This document shows positions 62,674 through 64,000 of a stretch of DNA of 64,000 bases, one piece after another (position 1 is the first letter of the stretch; each line of letters opens with the position of its first letter). The stretch comes from an uncultured Ruminococcus sp. (lineage in GTDB: Bacteria; Bacillota; Clostridia; Oscillospirales; Ruminococcaceae). The DNA lies in assembly GCA_900543145.1 (NCBI GenBank), contig UQPZ01000004.1, positions 155,510 through 219,509 of the forward strand. The letters run 5' to 3'. Below the pieces are notes generated by a model. The model did no database searches. It was given only the letters and a program-made list of their open reading frames with translations, and was not told the origin of the DNA. Made by a program: the position numbers and the translations under genes.

Positions 62674-62753
62674 GTTATTCCGAAGTCTATATGTGAAATC
62701 GCCTTTTTACGGCATTTCTTTTATTCTTCGGAATAACTCTTTTTACGGGATAA
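62674..62753 (-). repeat. RIT right inverted repeat, 80 bp
   Basis: Identical to the left repeat in opposite direction. Between it and the junction CCAG lie 26 further bases (62754-62779) that contain GGATAA again at 62774-62779. Confidence 0.95.
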
Positions 62754-62783
62754 TCCTGATTATTCTGAATTCCGGATAACCAG

Positions 62784-63827
62784 GACTTTTCAATCGCTGG
62801 AAAAAGGGGAGGATTTGACGACGCGAGAGGAACGCTGTTCTTTGAAATTGCCCGAATCGCTGCCGTTAAAAAACCTAAATATCTGCTGCTTGAAAACGTA
62901 CCCGGATTGTTATCGCATGACGGCGGCAGGACGTTTGCGGCCATCCTCAGCACATTGGATGAACTGGGGTACGATGTCGCATGGCAGATGCTTAACAGCG
63001 CAAATTTTGGAGTTGCCCAATCCCGAAAGAGAGTGTTCATTGTCGGATTTTTTAGAGAAAGATGCTCCGGAAAAGTACTGTCTTTCACCGACGCAAATCC
63101 AAAAGCTCTTGTACAACGCATACCCGGACGGGAGGGCTGCCGAGTGTACTCAACTGACGGACTGAGCATAACGCTGACAAGTCAGACGGGAGGCTTCGGC
63201 GGGAAAACGGGACTTTATGAAATTTTAGGGCTTCCCATAAAGGTAAAAACCAAGTCGGGATATCAGACAGCGTTGCCGGGCGACAGCATAGACCTTGCAT
63301 ATCCGAATCTTAATTCAAGGCGCGGAAGGGTCGGGAAAGATATGGCTCATACGATAACAACAAGCCCAAATCAGGGATATTACGCTATGTGTATAGATAT
63401 GAATCCCGAACCGAAGGTGACTGAACTTGCAAGATGCATAACGTCAAGACAGGACAGCGGAATAGGTCACCATAAAGGAGAAAAATCCGGAGTTATCGTT
63501 ATGGAAGAACCGAGAGCAATATTGAATCCATTTAAGCCGCGTACAAGGCAGTTAGGCAGACGTGTAAAAGAATCGAACGAACCGATGTTCACGCTTACTG
63601 TGACAGACAGACACGGCGTAATTTACAACGGACTTATCCGCAGACTTATGCCGATAGAATGCTGGCGATTGCAGGGCTTTACAGACGAGCAGTTCAATAA
63701 AGTCAAAGCAGCCGGAATGTCCGACGCGCAGCTTTACAAGCAGGCGGGAAATGCCGTGACTACCAACGTAATTGAGGCTATAGCAAGAAATATTAAAGAG
63801 TTGGATAAGGAGGTAAACATCAAATGA
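62784..63827 (+). pseudogene. C5-cytosine methyltransferase, C-terminal part (interrupted)
   Basis: 348 codons in the frame that continues the part at 58670-58918: DFSIAGKRGGFDDARGTLFF, motif VI LLLENVPGLLSHD, motif VIII FGVAQSRKRVFIVGFF, the variable target-recognition region (about 63080-63600), motif IX LIRRLMPIECWRLQGFTDEQ and motif X LYKQAGNAVTTNVIEAIARN. It has no catalytic loop and no proper start of its own, so it is inactive unless the RIT element leaves. ATGA overlap with the next gene. Confidence 0.92.
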
Positions 63828-64000
63828 GTATAACCCAGATAGAGGCGGAACAGCTTCGGTGCATGAAAAACAATGACGGATTGGTGATACAGGGCTGCGG
63901 CGGCGACCTTAAAGAATGGGTCGACGGCATAAACAATATGCTGAAGGAAAGCGGAATATTGCAGAATGAAAGTCGATTTGAAAAGGTATATAGCTTTAAT
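63824..64000 (+). CDS. Mobile-element accessory protein, N-terminal part
   Basis: Starts in the methyltransferase stop (ATGA), with AGGAGGT upstream, and runs off the window after 59 codons. MSITQIEAEQLRCMKNNDGL, then GCGGDLKEWVDGINNMLKES. Such proteins follow methyltransferase genes in Firmicute conjugative elements. Function unknown. Confidence 0.6.
   Translation, partial: MSITQIEAEQLRCMKNNDGLVIQGCGGDLKEWVDGINNMLKESGILQNESRFEKVYSFN

Larger units (their letters stand above)
58919..62783 (+). mobile_element. RIT element (recombinase in trio)
   Basis: A 3865-bp insertion in the methyltransferase gene. It holds three tyrosine recombinase genes in one direction with ATGA/8-base overlaps, and perfect 80-bp inverted repeats near its ends (58921-59000, 62674-62753). 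CCAG occurs at both junctions (58915-58918, 62780-62783), as a target duplication or crossover core. Removing one copy with the element gives CAG-GAC-TTT, a correct methyltransferase reading frame (PCQDFSIAGKRGG). This is the architecture of RIT elements. The third recombinase is frameshifted, so the copy may be immobile by itself. Confidence 0.9.

Overview
The window reads like a chromosome segment of a low-to-mid GC anaerobic Firmicute of the Ruminococcus / Oscillospiraceae type. This is an inference from gene content: CotF-like spore coat proteins, IreB, a WYL regulator, hrcA-grpE-dnaK-dnaJ behind CIRCE, a pheST T-box, a lysine riboswitch, plant-polysaccharide glycosidases and Firmicute-type mobile elements. 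Most genes have AGGAGG-like ribosome sites and T-rich terminators.

Layout. 1-4130: a decayed SPP1-like prophage head region (portal fragment, MuF head protein with an effector-like C-terminus, two paralogous putative immunity genes with an orphan toxin tip between them, frameshifted scaffold). 4146-5240: a Thr-rich lipoprotein and a three-spacer orphan CRISPR array with type I-C-like repeats. 5537-12319: an FtsX-type ABC transporter with a two-component system whose response regulator has a frame change at an A7 tract, then a second ABC transporter with a broken permease. 12469-15431: divergent GH27 and GH43 glycosidases. 15559-31253: housekeeping (phosphoesterase, PAS protein, tgt, mntP, gph, acyl-CoA ligase, T-box-pheST, ireB, glyA, coat proteins) and a small WYL-regulated operon.

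31524-39369 is a polyamine cluster that encodes two routes to spermidine: SpeD/SpeA/SpeB/SpeE (aminopropyl transfer) and carboxy(nor)spermidine dehydrogenase/NspC, with unknown small genes between, one of them barstar-like. 39426-57464 holds a HAD phosphatase, an LtaS-like enzyme, an NlpC/P60 wall hydrolase, the HrcA heat-shock operon under a double CIRCE operator, rnpB, a PTS IICBA permease, asd-dapA-dapB behind a lysine riboswitch, queA and tRNA-Leu(GAG).

57465-64000 is the left part of an integrated (probably conjugative) element next to the tRNA-Leu gene. Its C5-cytosine methyltransferase gene is split directly after the catalytic Pro-Cys-Gln codons by a 3.87-kb recombinase-in-trio (RIT) element: three overlapping tyrosine recombinase genes, perfect 80-bp inverted repeats near both ends and a 4-bp flanking repeat. 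Removing it restores a continuous 430-codon methyltransferase. The third recombinase is itself frameshifted. The RIT insertion and the MuF toxin/orphan-tip/immunity cassette are the most interesting parts.
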